From Lachnospiraceae bacterium (GTDB taxonomy: Bacteria; Bacillota; Clostridia; Lachnospirales; Lachnospiraceae): DNA of 33,960 bases. Numbering within the stretch: position 1 is the first letter of the stretch; the number at the start of each line of letters is the position of its first letter. The notes beneath the pieces were generated by a model. It did not search any database. It saw only the letters and a program-made list of their open reading frames with translations, and was not told the origin of the DNA. Positions 24,288 to 32,098 of this stretch are shown in pieces. The position numbers were made by a program, and so were the translations under genes. The stretch covers positions 1 to 33,960 of the forward strand of contig SVFM01000027.1 in NCBI GenBank assembly GCA_015056865.1, read 5' to 3'.

Positions 24288-24798
24288 AGTTCTTCTTTCA
24301 GAGCAGGAGGTGGACAAGAGAATTCAGGAGATCGGAGATCAGATCAGCAAAGATTATGCAGGCAAAGAGGTGCACTTGGTCTGTGTGTTAAAGGGCGGTA
24401 GTTTTTTCATGTGTGAACTGGCAAAGAGAATCACAGTTCCGGTGTCACTGGACTTTATGTCTGTGTCCAGTTACGGTGGGGAAACCAAGTCCAGCGGTGT
24501 GGTAAGGATCGTAAAGGATCTGGATGAGCCCTTGAAGGATAGGGATGTACTGGTCATTGAGGATATTGTGGATTCCGGAAGAACGCTCAGCTATTTGCTG
24601 GATATGCTGCGGGACAGAGGCCCCAGAAGTCTTCGTCTGTGTACCCTGCTTGATAAGCCTTCCCGCCGTGTGGTGGAAGTGGATGTAGATTATACCGGTT
24701 TCCAGATACCGGATGAATTTGTGGTGGGATATGGTCTGGATTATGCGCAAAGGTATCGGAATCTTCCCTACATCGGTGTAGTGGAATTTGACGATTGA
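24271..24798 (+). CDS. hpt: Hypoxanthine phosphoribosyltransferase
   Basis: It salvages hypoxanthine and guanine to IMP and GMP with PRPP. The start at 24271 is preferred, since GAGGAGG (24256-24262) lies 8 nt before it; the in-frame ATG at 24265 is too close, and one at 24220 lies inside tilS. 175 residues, the usual length. Motifs: VLKGGSFFM for the substrate loop, and the PRPP-binding LVIEDIVDSGRT (94-105, Glu97/Asp98). Residues FVVGYGLDYAQRYRNLPYIG complete the C-terminal hood. The tilS-hpt-ftsH order is conserved among Firmicutes. Confidence 0.95.
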   Translation: MAEHIRVLLSEQEVDKRIQEIGDQISKDYAGKEVHLVCVLKGGSFFMCELAKRITVPVSLDFMSVSSYGGETKSSGVVRIVKDLDEPLKDRDVLVIEDIVDSGRTLSYLLDMLRDRGPRSLRLCTLLDKPSRRVVEVDVDYTGFQIPDEFVVGYGLDYAQRYRNLPYIGVVEFDD

Positions 24799-24832
24799 CA
24801 GATAAAATGAGGATTTTGTAAGGAGGCGTATT

Positions 24833-26638
24833 TTGGGTCAGGGAACAAGGAGATTTAATTTTTACAGCCTGCTGATTTTGGGCTTGTTGCTGGTAACGGT
24901 GTATATGCTGTTGTCCGGCAAGGAAGTGGGTGATTACACCCGGACTGCACTGATCACTGACATAGAGGCCGGCAAGGTGACTTCCGTGGATATTTATCCG
25001 AACAGAGAGGCCCCTACCGGATATTTGGAAGTCTTTTTAAAGAGCGGTTCGGAGCACAGACTGTATGCCACGGATGTGGGGGAATTGGAGGAGCTGGTTC
25101 GAAGCTATGGCATTGAGCCGGATATCATGGATATCCAGCGGGAGAATTGGTTTTTGGCATATATATTGCCGGTTATTGCCATTGTAGGTGTGGGATTTTT
25201 GATCATTTCCAGAATGAATGCCCAGCATGCCAATGCAGGAAATTCCGGGAAGATGATGAACTTCGGAAAGAGCCGGGCCAACATGATAAACGATATGAAG
25301 ATTACCTTCAAGGATGTGGCCGGCCTGAGCGAGGAGAAGGAAGAATTGGAGGAGATCGTGGATTTCCTGAAGGCCCCTGCCAAGTATACCAGAGTCGGCG
25401 CCAGAATTCCCAAGGGCGTACTGTTGGAGGGACCTCCCGGAACTGGTAAAACGCTGCTGGCCAAGGCCATTGCGGGGGAGGCCGGAGTTCCCTTCTTTAG
25501 TATATCCGGTTCTGATTTTGTGGAAATGTTCGTAGGTGTGGGTGCATCCAGAGTGCGTGATATGTTTATGGAGGCCAAGAAGAATGCGCCCTGTATTATC
25601 TTTATTGACGAGATCGATGCGGTTGCCAGACGCCGGGGTACCGGTATGGGTGGCGGACACGATGAGAGAGAGCAGACTCTGAACCAGTTGCTGGTGGAGA
25701 TGGACGGTTTTGGGGTCAATGAGGGCATTATTGTGATGGCAGCCACCAACCGTGTGGACATTCTGGATCCTGCCATCCTGCGGCCGGGCCGTTTTGACCG
25801 CAAAGTGGGCGTAGGCAGACCGGATATCGGCGGCAGAGAGGATATCTTGAGGGTGCACGCCAAAAACAAGCCATTGGCAGAGGATGTGGATCTGAAACAG
25901 ATTGCCCAGACCACAGCCGGCTTTACCGGTGCAGATCTGGAAAACCTGTTGAACGAGGCGGCCATTCTTGCAGCCAAAGAAGACAGGGGTTATGTGATCC
26001 AGGAAGATATTAAGGCAGCCTTTATCAAGGTTGGTATCGGCGTGGAAAAGAAGAGCCGGGTGATTTCCGAGGAGGAGAAGAAAGTCACAGCTTATCACGA
26101 GGCCGGTCATGCAATCTTGTACCATGTACTGCCCAAGGTGGGGCCTGTCTATGCGGTTTCCATTATTCCCAACAGTATCGGTGCTGCAGGCTATACCATG
26201 CCTCTGCCGGAGAAGGATGAAATGTTCCTGACCAAGGGTAAGATGCGGCAAGAGATCATGGTAGCTCTGGGAGGCCGTATTGCGGAGGAACTGGTCTTTG
26301 ATGATATCACTACCGGTGCATCCAGCGATATTAAGAATGCCACAAAGGTAGCCCGAAAAATGGTAACCCGTTACGGTATGTCAGATAATATTGGTGTGAT
26401 CAACTACGATGATGAAGACAACGAGGTGTTTATCGGCAGAGACTGGACCCATACCAGATCCCACAGCGAAGAGGTTGCAGGGGCTATCGACAAGGAGATC
26501 AAGACCATCATTGATGATTGCTACGCCAAGGCAAAGCAGATCATTATGGAGAATATAGAGATCCTGCATAAGACTGCAGACCTGCTGCTGGAGAAGGAGA
26601 AGATTTCCAGGGAGGAATTCGAGGCATTATTTCAGTAA
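24833..26638 (+). CDS. ftsH: ATP-dependent zinc metalloprotease FtsH
   Basis: A membrane-bound AAA+ protease that degrades misfolded or regulatory proteins. 601 residues starting at TTG, backed by an ideal AGGAGG (24821-24826) 6 nt upstream. Two transmembrane helices enclose an extracellular loop (about 9-25 and 105-125). The AAA module has Walker A GPPGTGKT (200-207), Walker [10 protein letters not shown], and the second region of homology [20 protein letters not shown]. The protease domain has the zinc motif HEAGH (422-426). The C-terminal tail is short. Neighbours tilS and hpt are canonical. Confidence 0.97.
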   Translation: MGQGTRRFNFYSLLILGLLLVTVYMLLSGKEVGDYTRTALITDIEAGKVTSVDIYPNREAPTGYLEVFLKSGSEHRLYATDVGELEELVRSYGIEPDIMDIQRENWFLAYILPVIAIVGVGFLIISRMNAQHANAGNSGKMMNFGKSRANMINDMKITFKDVAGLSEEKEELEEIVDFLKAPAKYTRVGARIPKGVLLEGPPGTGKTLLAKAIAGEAGVPFFSISGSDFVEMFVGVGASRVRDMFMEAKKNAPCIIFIDEIDAVARRRGTGMGGGHDEREQTLNQLLVEMDGFGVNEGIIVMAATNRVDILDPAILRPGRFDRKVGVGRPDIGGREDILRVHAKNKPLAEDVDLKQIAQTTAGFTGADLENLLNEAAILAAKEDRGYVIQEDIKAAFIKVGIGVEKKSRVISEEEKKVTAYHEAGHAILYHVLPKVGPVYAVSIIPNSIGAAGYTMPLPEKDEMFLTKGKMRQEIMVALGGRIAEELVFDDITTGASSDIKNATKVARKMVTRYGMSDNIGVINYDDEDNEVFIGRDWTHTRSHSEEVAGAIDKEIKTIIDDCYAKAKQIIMENIEILHKTADLLLEKEKISREEFEALFQ

Positions 26639-26779
26639 AAATTACCAAAAACTCAAGTCTGAATTTGTTAAGTTTGTGTAAAATGAGGATGGACGGTGGG
26701 AAGAGAGTGTGATAGTATAATCACATACCCCCCAATACATTATATTTGCTATACCCCATAAGTAAGAAATACCTTCTCT

Positions 26780-26814
26780 AAAAAAGAATTTCGCTTGGCG
26801 AAATTCTTTTTTAT
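26780..26814. terminator. Strong, symmetrical terminator after ftsH
   Basis: A stem of about 13 bp (AAAAGAATTTCGC with GCGAAATTCTTTT, TTG loop) has an A run before and a T run after, so it can act in both directions. The stretch between ftsH and this hairpin (26639-26779) holds no ORF. A TATAAT at about 26716 is embedded in a GTGTGAT/ATCACAT near-palindrome. Confidence 0.85.
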
Positions 26815-26830
26815 TTCAGTGTGAATTTTC

Positions 26831-26859
26831 TTGAAGTTGGAAATTATCTATATTACAAT
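26831..26859 (+). promoter_or_regulatory. Sigma-A promoter of the GH13 operon
   Basis: TTGAAG (26831-26836), a 17-bp spacer and TACAAT (26854-26859) predict a start near 26866. This lies after the in-frame TTG at 26862 and thereby excludes that codon as the translation start. Confidence 0.65.
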
Positions 26860-26894
26860 GATTGTATTCAAAACACAGGAGTGACAGTAGGTAC

Positions 26895-28955
26895 ATGGGC
26901 AGGGATTTTATTTGCAGGAGCGCCCTTTTTTCGGATACCACGAAGATGTTTGTGGATCCGGCGCAGCCATTAGAATATGATGAAGTAAGGATTCGTTTTC
27001 GCACGGCGTCAGATGATGCGGACGCGGTTTTTTTGGTGTGGGGTGAGAAACGATATCCCATGGAAAAAGAGCCCGGGTGGGAGTGCTTTGATTATTATAC
27101 CTGCACGTTACAGCCGGGCAGGGAAAGAGTTGCTTACCATTTTGAAGTCCATGGTGCCGGTCAGACGGTGTATTTTGATACCCGGGGACCGGTGGAGGCG
27201 CCGGATGAACATTTTGCATTTGTACTGATTCCCGGATTTCGGACACCGGATTGGGCCAAGGGTGCGGTCATGTACCAGATTTTTGTGGATCGGTTTTGTA
27301 ATGGGGATCCGTCCAATGATGTGTTGACAGATGAGTATGCCTATATCAAGGAGCATGTGCATCGGGTGGAGGATTGGAACAAGTGTCCGGATGCCATGGA
27401 TGTGCGGGCTTTTTACGGCGGAGATCTGGAGGGAGTGATCCAAAAACTGGACTATTTGCAGCAGCTGGGGGTGGAGGCGATTTACTTCAATCCCTTGTTC
27501 GTGTCTCCTTCTAACCACAAGTATGACATCCAGGACTATGATCATATTGATCCCCACATCGGACGGATACTGGAGGATGGAGGGGAACTTCTGGCACCGG
27601 GAGAGCTGGAAAACCGTTTTGCATCCAAATATATCAGACGGGTAACCAGCAAAGCCAACCTGGAGGCCAGCGATCGGTTGTTTATCCGGTTGGTGGAGGA
27701 AGCCCATGCCCGGGGCATCAAGGTGATTTTGGACGGTGTATTCAATCACTGCGGTTCCTTTCACAAATGGATGGATAGAGAGCGGATCTACGAGAGCGCT
27801 CCCGGGTATGAGAAGGGAGCATTTGTATCGGGGGAAAGTCCTTATCGGAATTATTTTTTGTTTCAAGAGCAGGAGAGGTGGCCTTATAATGCCTCTTATA
27901 AGGGCTGGTGGGATCACAACACTTTGCCCAAACTAAATTATGAAGGCTCCCGGGAATTGTTTGAGTATGTGATGCAGATCGGGCGCAAATGGGTGTCGGC
28001 CCCTTACCATGCAGACGGATGGCGTCTGGATGTGGCGGCAGATCTGGGATTTTCAACGGCTTACAATCATTATTTCTGGCAACAGTTTCGAAGGGCTGTG
28101 AAGGAGGCCAATTCGGAGGCGGTGATCCTTGCAGAGCATTATGGCAGTACCCAGGAATGGCTTGGGGGCAATGAGTGGGACAGTGTGATGAATTATGACG
28201 CCTTTATGGAGCCTGTCACCTGGTTTCTCACAGGTATGGAGAAGCACAGTGATGCCTTTAGCCCGGCAAGTTTGGGTAATCAGCAGCACTTTTGGGATGC
28301 TATGAAATATCACAGTGCCAGCTTCGCCATGCCCAGCTGGCAGACAGCCATGAATCAGCTGTCCAACCACGATCATTCCAGATTCCTTACCCGTACCAAT
28401 CACAAGGTGGGCCGGGTGGATGAGCTGGGATCCCAGGCAGCAGCCCAGGGTGTGGATCAGGCAGTCTTTCGGGAAGCGGTGGTCATGCAGATGACCTGGG
28501 TGGGGGCACCTACCATTTATTACGGCGATGAAGCCGGGGTGTGCGGGTTTACAGATCCGGATAACCGGCGAACCTATCCCTGGGGGCAGGAAGATCAGGA
28601 GCTGATCGCCTTTCACCGTGACATCATCCGGCTGCGCAGAGAAAATCCGGAGCTTAGGACCGGTTCTATCAAATATGTGGATGCCGACTATCAATTTCTG
28701 GCCTATGGTAGATTTGATGAGAAAGGTATTTGTCTGATTCTGATCAACAATCAGGAACATTCCACTACCAGAGAGGTCAGTGTGTGGGAGTTGGGAGTGC
28801 CCATGGACGGCAGTATGCGTCAGCTGCTTTGCTCTTATGGGGGCGCAGAGGGAGGAGGATATACCCTTGATCAAGTGGCGTATCAGGTGATATCCGGCAA
28901 GATCTGCATAGAACTGCCGCAAAGAGCAGGGGTTATCTTAAAGTATCCCGTATAG
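26895..28955 (+). CDS. GH13 alpha-glycosidase (neopullulanase/cyclomaltodextrinase type)
   Basis: An intracellular alpha-amylase-family enzyme likely to cleave maltodextrins, pullulan or cyclodextrin-type alpha-glucans; no signal peptide is present. From ATG 26895 it has 686 residues; the Shine-Dalgarno AGGAG is about 14 nt away. An N-terminal beta-sandwich (about 1-115, CBM34-like) precedes the barrel that begins with GAVMYQIFVDRFCNGD. Catalytic residues can be read: nucleophile Asp379 in DGWRLDVA, acid/base Glu414 in ILAEHYG, and Asp493 in SNHDHSRF. GVFNHCG and YYGDEAGVCGF are further family motifs. A C-terminal beta domain ends the protein. The gene is longer than the 580-590 residues usual for neopullulanases, partly from an insert around residues 215-245. 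Confidence 0.9.
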   Translation: MGRDFICRSALFSDTTKMFVDPAQPLEYDEVRIRFRTASDDADAVFLVWGEKRYPMEKEPGWECFDYYTCTLQPGRERVAYHFEVHGAGQTVYFDTRGPVEAPDEHFAFVLIPGFRTPDWAKGAVMYQIFVDRFCNGDPSNDVLTDEYAYIKEHVHRVEDWNKCPDAMDVRAFYGGDLEGVIQKLDYLQQLGVEAIYFNPLFVSPSNHKYDIQDYDHIDPHIGRILEDGGELLAPGELENRFASKYIRRVTSKANLEASDRLFIRLVEEAHARGIKVILDGVFNHCGSFHKWMDRERIYESAPGYEKGAFVSGESPYRNYFLFQEQERWPYNASYKGWWDHNTLPKLNYEGSRELFEYVMQIGRKWVSAPYHADGWRLDVAADLGFSTAYNHYFWQQFRRAVKEANSEAVILAEHYGSTQEWLGGNEWDSVMNYDAFMEPVTWFLTGMEKHSDAFSPASLGNQQHFWDAMKYHSASFAMPSWQTAMNQLSNHDHSRFLTRTNHKVGRVDELGSQAAAQGVDQAVFREAVVMQMTWVGAPTIYYGDEAGVCGFTDPDNRRTYPWGQEDQELIAFHRDIIRLRRENPELRTGSIKYVDADYQFLAYGRFDEKGICLILINNQEHSTTREVSVWELGVPMDGSMRQLLCSYGGAEGGGYTLDQVAYQVISGKICIELPQRAGVILKYPV

Positions 28956-28988
28956 TGAAGAACGGCGGCGAAAAAGGGGGGAGGACCA

Positions 28989-29873
28989 ATGAAGAAGCGC
29001 TATTTGATTTGCATGGCTGTGTTGCTGATCTGCCTATTGGCAGCAGTTGTTCTGTACAAAAAGTGGGACCGGCTGTTTCCGGAGGATAAGTGGGAAATTA
29101 CCCAGTATGGGCCCAGAGACATCAATTCCAGTTTTTATACCATTTACAATCCCAGCCGTGGACTCATCCTGATAGACGGAGGCTGGAAGGAGGACGCACA
29201 GTACGTGCGGGACATCATCAATCTTCATGGGGGCAAGGTGGATGTGTGGATCATTTCTCATGCCCATCAGGATCACGTGGGTGCGTTCAATGAAATTTAT
29301 CCGGATCCCCAGGGGATCAAGATCGGAAAGGTATATACTGTAGACATGGCCAGTCCACAGGAGTGTCTGGATGTGGCACCCTGGGACAGCGTAGATGCCT
29401 ACCGGGAGTTTCTGGATCTTAAGGTGAAAAATCTGGAATATGTATCCGCCGGAGATGAACTGGAGCTTTTTGATCTGAAATTTACCATCTACAATGCCTA
29501 TGACGATTCTGTAGCGGTCTTGTCCAGGGATTATCTGAATGACGGTTCCATGATGTTTGAGGTAGAGGGAAAAGAGACATCGTTTCTGTTTTGTTCTGAT
29601 GTAGGCGTGGCCATGAGTGAGTATCTGCTTGGTAAGTGGGGGGAGGATCTGGCTGCGGATTATCTGCAGATGGGACATCACGGATACGGTGGCCTGGAGG
29701 ATGATTTTTATCAAAAGGTCAATCCTCGGATCTCCTTTTTTGACGCACCGGATTGGCTGGTGCGGGACACCACTGGCAGATATGATACCCCAGAGCATGT
29801 GCGCCTGATGGAGGGCATGGGCAGTGAAGTGCGCAGTTTTTGCAGCGCGCCCAATGGGATTGTGTTGGAATGA
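28989..29873 (+). CDS. Membrane-anchored metallo-beta-lactamase-fold hydrolase
   Basis: 294 residues. An N-terminal transmembrane or uncleaved signal segment (about 5-22, LICMAVLLICLLAAVVLY) is followed by an extracytoplasmic MBL domain with the zinc motif HAHQDH (His91, His93, Asp95, His96) and later the FCSDVG and MGHHGYGG strands that supply further ligands. The form resembles the ComEC/Rec2-like MBL proteins. It follows the GH13 gene by 33 nt with GGGGGAGGA as Shine-Dalgarno, so it is co-transcribed. The substrate is not evident; phosphodiester or lactone hydrolysis are the usual choices for the fold. Confidence 0.85.
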   Translation: MKKRYLICMAVLLICLLAAVVLYKKWDRLFPEDKWEITQYGPRDINSSFYTIYNPSRGLILIDGGWKEDAQYVRDIINLHGGKVDVWIISHAHQDHVGAFNEIYPDPQGIKIGKVYTVDMASPQECLDVAPWDSVDAYREFLDLKVKNLEYVSAGDELELFDLKFTIYNAYDDSVAVLSRDYLNDGSMMFEVEGKETSFLFCSDVGVAMSEYLLGKWGEDLAADYLQMGHHGYGGLEDDFYQKVNPRISFFDAPDWLVRDTTGRYDTPEHVRLMEGMGSEVRSFCSAPNGIVLE

Positions 29874-29882
29874 TGAAATTTG

Positions 29883-29926
29883 AAGGCTGTCCTTTCATCA
29901 ATTGAAGATTGGACAGCCTTTTCTTT
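29883..29926 (+). terminator. Terminator after the MBL gene
   Basis: A 10-bp stem AAGGCTGTCC/GGACAGCCTT encloses an 18-nt loop and runs into TTTTCTTT. It marks the end of the moderate-GC core; sequence to its right is clearly AT-rich. Confidence 0.85.
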
Positions 29927-30052
29927 AAAAAAAATTAAAATTTTTGTAACCTTTTGCCTTGCTGGAGACAAGTATATATAAAGACGTAAATTCGAGGTCA
30001 AAAACAGCCAAATTAGAGACAAATTGTGAATATATGGAAAAATATGGTAGAA

Positions 30053-30178
30053 TTACTCCATGAGTTTAGCATATGCAAGAAGCGTATTCAGCACAAATTG
30101 TTTATGCTCATCATCGAAAGCTTCGAGGATGGTAACAATTTCGGCGATAGTCGCGTAGATTTGGGAGATGATAAGCAA
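30053..30178 (-). pseudogene. Degenerate minus-strand coding remnant
   Basis: The minus strand reads a plausible C-terminal protein segment: LLIISQIYATIAEIVTILEA, then FDDEHKQFVLNTLLAYAKLM, ending at a TAA (30055-30053). The amphipathic helix pattern looks protein-like. Upstream the frame soon meets a stop and has only a TTG (30178) with no Shine-Dalgarno, so this is probably the tail of a decayed gene. The family is not recognised. Nothing else is visible in 29927-30167. Confidence 0.3.
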
Positions 30179-30527
30179 ATTGACTTTTGAAAAAAATACA
30201 GATTTGTATATGACGATTTATTCATTACAAATTTTACATATACGAGGCATATCCATTCCGGACACAGTGCAGAAAAGTGTGTTAGATTTACTTCATTGGT
30301 ATGAAATGTCAAATGATATCAGATATATAGAAATTGCAGCCTTACAGCTAAAAGCACTTGCGCACATGGGACTTATGCGGGAATGTGATGCGGAAATATA
30401 TAAAAAGGTTGCATTGTTGGCAGGGTGGACAGAGGAAGAATGTAAATATGGATTCATACAGAAACAGATAAAAATTAATAAGACTCAGATAAGGTCTATG
30501 ATCAAGAAATGGCGATTGAGTATATAA
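30168..30527 (+). CDS. Hypothetical protein in the AT-rich region, 119 aa
   Basis: I do not recognise this family. The product is 119 residues, soluble, with alternating helical segments (VQKSVLDLLHWYEM, YIEIAALQLKALAHMGLM, AEIYKKVALLAGW) and a basic C terminus (IRSMIKKWRLSI). The helical, charged make-up fits a small regulatory or DNA-binding protein, but no helix-turn-helix can be assigned with confidence. The ATG at 30168 has only a weak GGGAG 3 nt away; an internal ATG at 30210 is possible. Low GC and the neighbouring remnants suggest acquired DNA. Confidence 0.5.
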   Translation: MISKLTFEKNTDLYMTIYSLQILHIRGISIPDTVQKSVLDLLHWYEMSNDIRYIEIAALQLKALAHMGLMRECDAEIYKKVALLAGWTEEECKYGFIQKQIKINKTQIRSMIKKWRLSI

Positions 30528-30668
30528 TTTTATCTATCGGATGATAAGTTGGCACTGAAAAATAAATATAATTATACTCGACCACATTTAGATTGGGAAA
30601 CTTGATTACAACTGTTACAGATAATTATCAAGGAAATTGAGAGCAACATTGAGAATAGGAGATTACCC

Positions 30669-31211
30669 ATGAACACAAAAAGAAAAGTTTTCTTAATTAT
30701 ACTTTCATGCTTGATGCTAGTTTCCCTATATGGGATACACTTAATAAAAGATAATTACCGGTTCGGACTGGAACTATATAGCGCAGTTAACAAGATGTCA
30801 GTTCAAAGTATGAATCTTGCATATGGTATTGGTTATTTGGAAAAAGAGTTTGCGAATGCTGACTGGAAAAATGATAATATATCCAGTCACGCGTTTGATT
30901 CAGCACTTCTTTCAGTTCGATCATCATTTGGATACGAGAATATGCCCTTGCTGGATGATGTGAGTTTTAGATGGAATGCACGATTTGAAGAACTTTTTCG
31001 CCAAACGGTTAATAAAGATATAGATGCTTTAGAAAGAGTGTTTGCAAGAGAAGCCGATGAAATGTCTGACCTGAGAAAAAAATTAGAGAATATGACCAAT
31101 TGTTTTATCGATTTCAGGGAGAGGTATAATCAAATGTCAGAATGGGAGCGATACTTTGTGTCATGGAGAAATGAGCAAAAGATATTAAATGATAAGGTAG
31201 GAATACCGTAA
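30669..31211 (+). CDS. Membrane-anchored hypothetical protein, 180 aa
   Basis: The family is not recognised. The ATG has a good Shine-Dalgarno (AGGAG, about 8 nt away). A basic start MNTKRKVF precedes one hydrophobic helix (about 7-25, LIILSCLMLVSLYGIHLI); the remaining 155 residues are predicted outside and largely helical, with a coiled-coil-like part near READEMSDLRKKLENMTNC. It resembles small single-pass envelope proteins of accessory regions. AT-rich codon usage differs from the genes before 29.9 kb. A terminator follows 51 nt after the stop codon. The 141 nt before it show no gene. Confidence 0.65.
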   Translation: MNTKRKVFLIILSCLMLVSLYGIHLIKDNYRFGLELYSAVNKMSVQSMNLAYGIGYLEKEFANADWKNDNISSHAFDSALLSVRSSFGYENMPLLDDVSFRWNARFEELFRQTVNKDIDALERVFAREADEMSDLRKKLENMTNCFIDFRERYNQMSEWERYFVSWRNEQKILNDKVGIP

Positions 31212-31261
31212 CAAATAGCTCGCATCAAAAATTATAATAAAAGGGTAATGTATAAAAAGAG

Positions 31262-31301
31262 AACCAGGTTGTTCAATGTAGAGTTATTCGACCTGGTTTT
31301 T
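31262..31301 (+). terminator. Terminator after the 180-aa membrane protein gene
   Basis: An 8-bp stem AACCAGGT/ACCTGGTT with a 21-nt loop is followed by TTTTT. Confidence 0.75.
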
Positions 31302-31306
31302 AAACT

Positions 31307-31637
31307 GTGCAGTCGAGGGCTGCTATATTTCCAAAGAGTTTGGAAAATGAAGATACCTTTGAGAACGACATTGATTTGCTTTTGATTGCAAACAATTTTT
31401 ATGTGGAAGAAAATAATATTCGTAGAGATTTTGGGAGCTCTTTTGGATAATGCAGCAGAGACACCTCTAAGGGATGACGAGAAAACGAAGGTGGCACTAA
31501 TTATTAGCGAGACAAAAAAGGATTATTTGTTTGCTGTTCAACATCATCATATAGATGCATCATCCCTCACAACAAAGCTCCAAATGAATAAAAAAGAGCT
31601 GCACAAGTGCAGTGCACATGTGAGAAGTCCTAAATGA
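31307..31637 (+). pseudogene. Fragment of a GHKL-type sensor histidine kinase
   Basis: Frame 3 from 31386 reads an ATP-binding N-box of GHKL/AgrC-like kinases, EILGALLDNAAETPL, followed by the strand VALIISETKKDYLFAVQ. The part before it lies in another frame (ENDIDLLLIANNFYVEENNI, from about 31361), joined by a one-base shift near 31420. Sensor helices, the His box and the G boxes are absent. After about 31540 the similarity fades. This is a frameshifted remnant and should not be called as an active kinase; an 83-residue ORF in it has only a TTG start. Confidence 0.5.
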
Positions 31638-31658
31638 GAGGAGTAGCAGAAAAAATAC

Positions 31659-31687
31659 TTGTAATTTCTCTTATAATATGATAAAAT
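31659..31687 (+). promoter_or_regulatory. Probable promoter of the tRNA cluster
   Basis: TTGTAA (31659-31664), a 17-bp spacer and TAAAAT (31682-31687) lie about 30 nt before tRNA-Tyr. Confidence 0.5.
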
Positions 31688-31716
31688 CTTAATTTGTCAG
31701 GTACAATACCTTACAT

Positions 31717-31798
31717 GGATGGGTTCCCGAGTGGCCAAAGGGGGCAGACTGTAAATCTGTTAGCGACGCTTTCGGTGGTTCGAATCCACCTCCATCCA
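31717..31798 (+). tRNA. tRNA-Tyr (anticodon GUA)
   Basis: 82 nt with a 7-bp acceptor stem (GGATGGG with TCCATCC, one G-U), a D arm, the anticodon loop CTGTAAA (anticodon GTA), a long class II variable arm and the T loop TTCGAAT. The discriminator base is A and CCA is not encoded. Confidence 0.95.
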
Positions 31799-31801
31799 TA
31801 T

Positions 31802-31843
31802 GCCGGCGTGGCGGAATAGGCAGACGCAAGGGACTTAAAATCT
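31802..31843 (+). pseudogene. 5' half of a tRNA-Leu gene, truncated after the anticodon
   Basis: The 42 nt match the first half of the intact tRNA-Leu 186 nt downstream, with the same D arm and the anticodon loop CTTAAAA, but a different acceptor strand (GCCGGCG). After the anticodon stem the sequence departs: no variable arm, T arm or acceptor partner follows. Instead a hairpin with AAAACCC/GGGTTTT arms lies at about 31857-31899. It cannot give a working tRNA. The break inside the anticodon arm is where many tyrosine integrases recombine. Confidence 0.85.
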
Positions 31844-31987
31844 CGTGCGCCACATGCTCTAAAACCCTTGAAACCATTGATTTTACTGGGTTTTCAGAGA
31901 TTACAATATTTAATTTTCAGACACATCCCTCACTGCATCCCTCCAAATGTAAGCGGAATGCATGAGTTGATGTTATATACACACCTA

Positions 31988-32071
31988 GCTGGTGTGGCGG
32001 AATAGGCAGACGCAAAGGACTTAAAATCCTTCGGGGGCAACCCCGTGCCGGTTCAAGTCCGGCCACCAGCA
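31988..32071 (+). tRNA. tRNA-Leu (anticodon UAA)
   Basis: 84 nt with a perfect acceptor stem GCTGGTG/CACCAGC, the anticodon loop CTTAAAA (anticodon TAA), a long variable arm (CGGGGGCAACCCCG region), a T arm with TTCAAGT, and discriminator A. CCA is not encoded. Its 3' end lies 27 nt before the stop codon of the convergent integrase and is the probable attachment site. Confidence 0.95.
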
Positions 32072-32098
32072 CTGTGTTTTTATGAATGGAACTCGACG

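Noticed and set aside
25037..26251. A 404-residue minus-strand ORF opposite ftsH
   Set aside because: It is antisense to the AAA and protease domains of ftsH, with no Shine-Dalgarno or recognisable domain.
31386..31637. An intact small histidine kinase
   Set aside because: Only the N-box region remains, with a TTG start lacking a ribosome-binding site and the upstream part in another frame; listed as a pseudogene instead.
31802..32071. A short CRISPR-like or tandem repeat made of two 40-nt copies
   Set aside because: Only two copies occur, and both are tRNA-Leu sequence; the intact copy folds as a tRNA.
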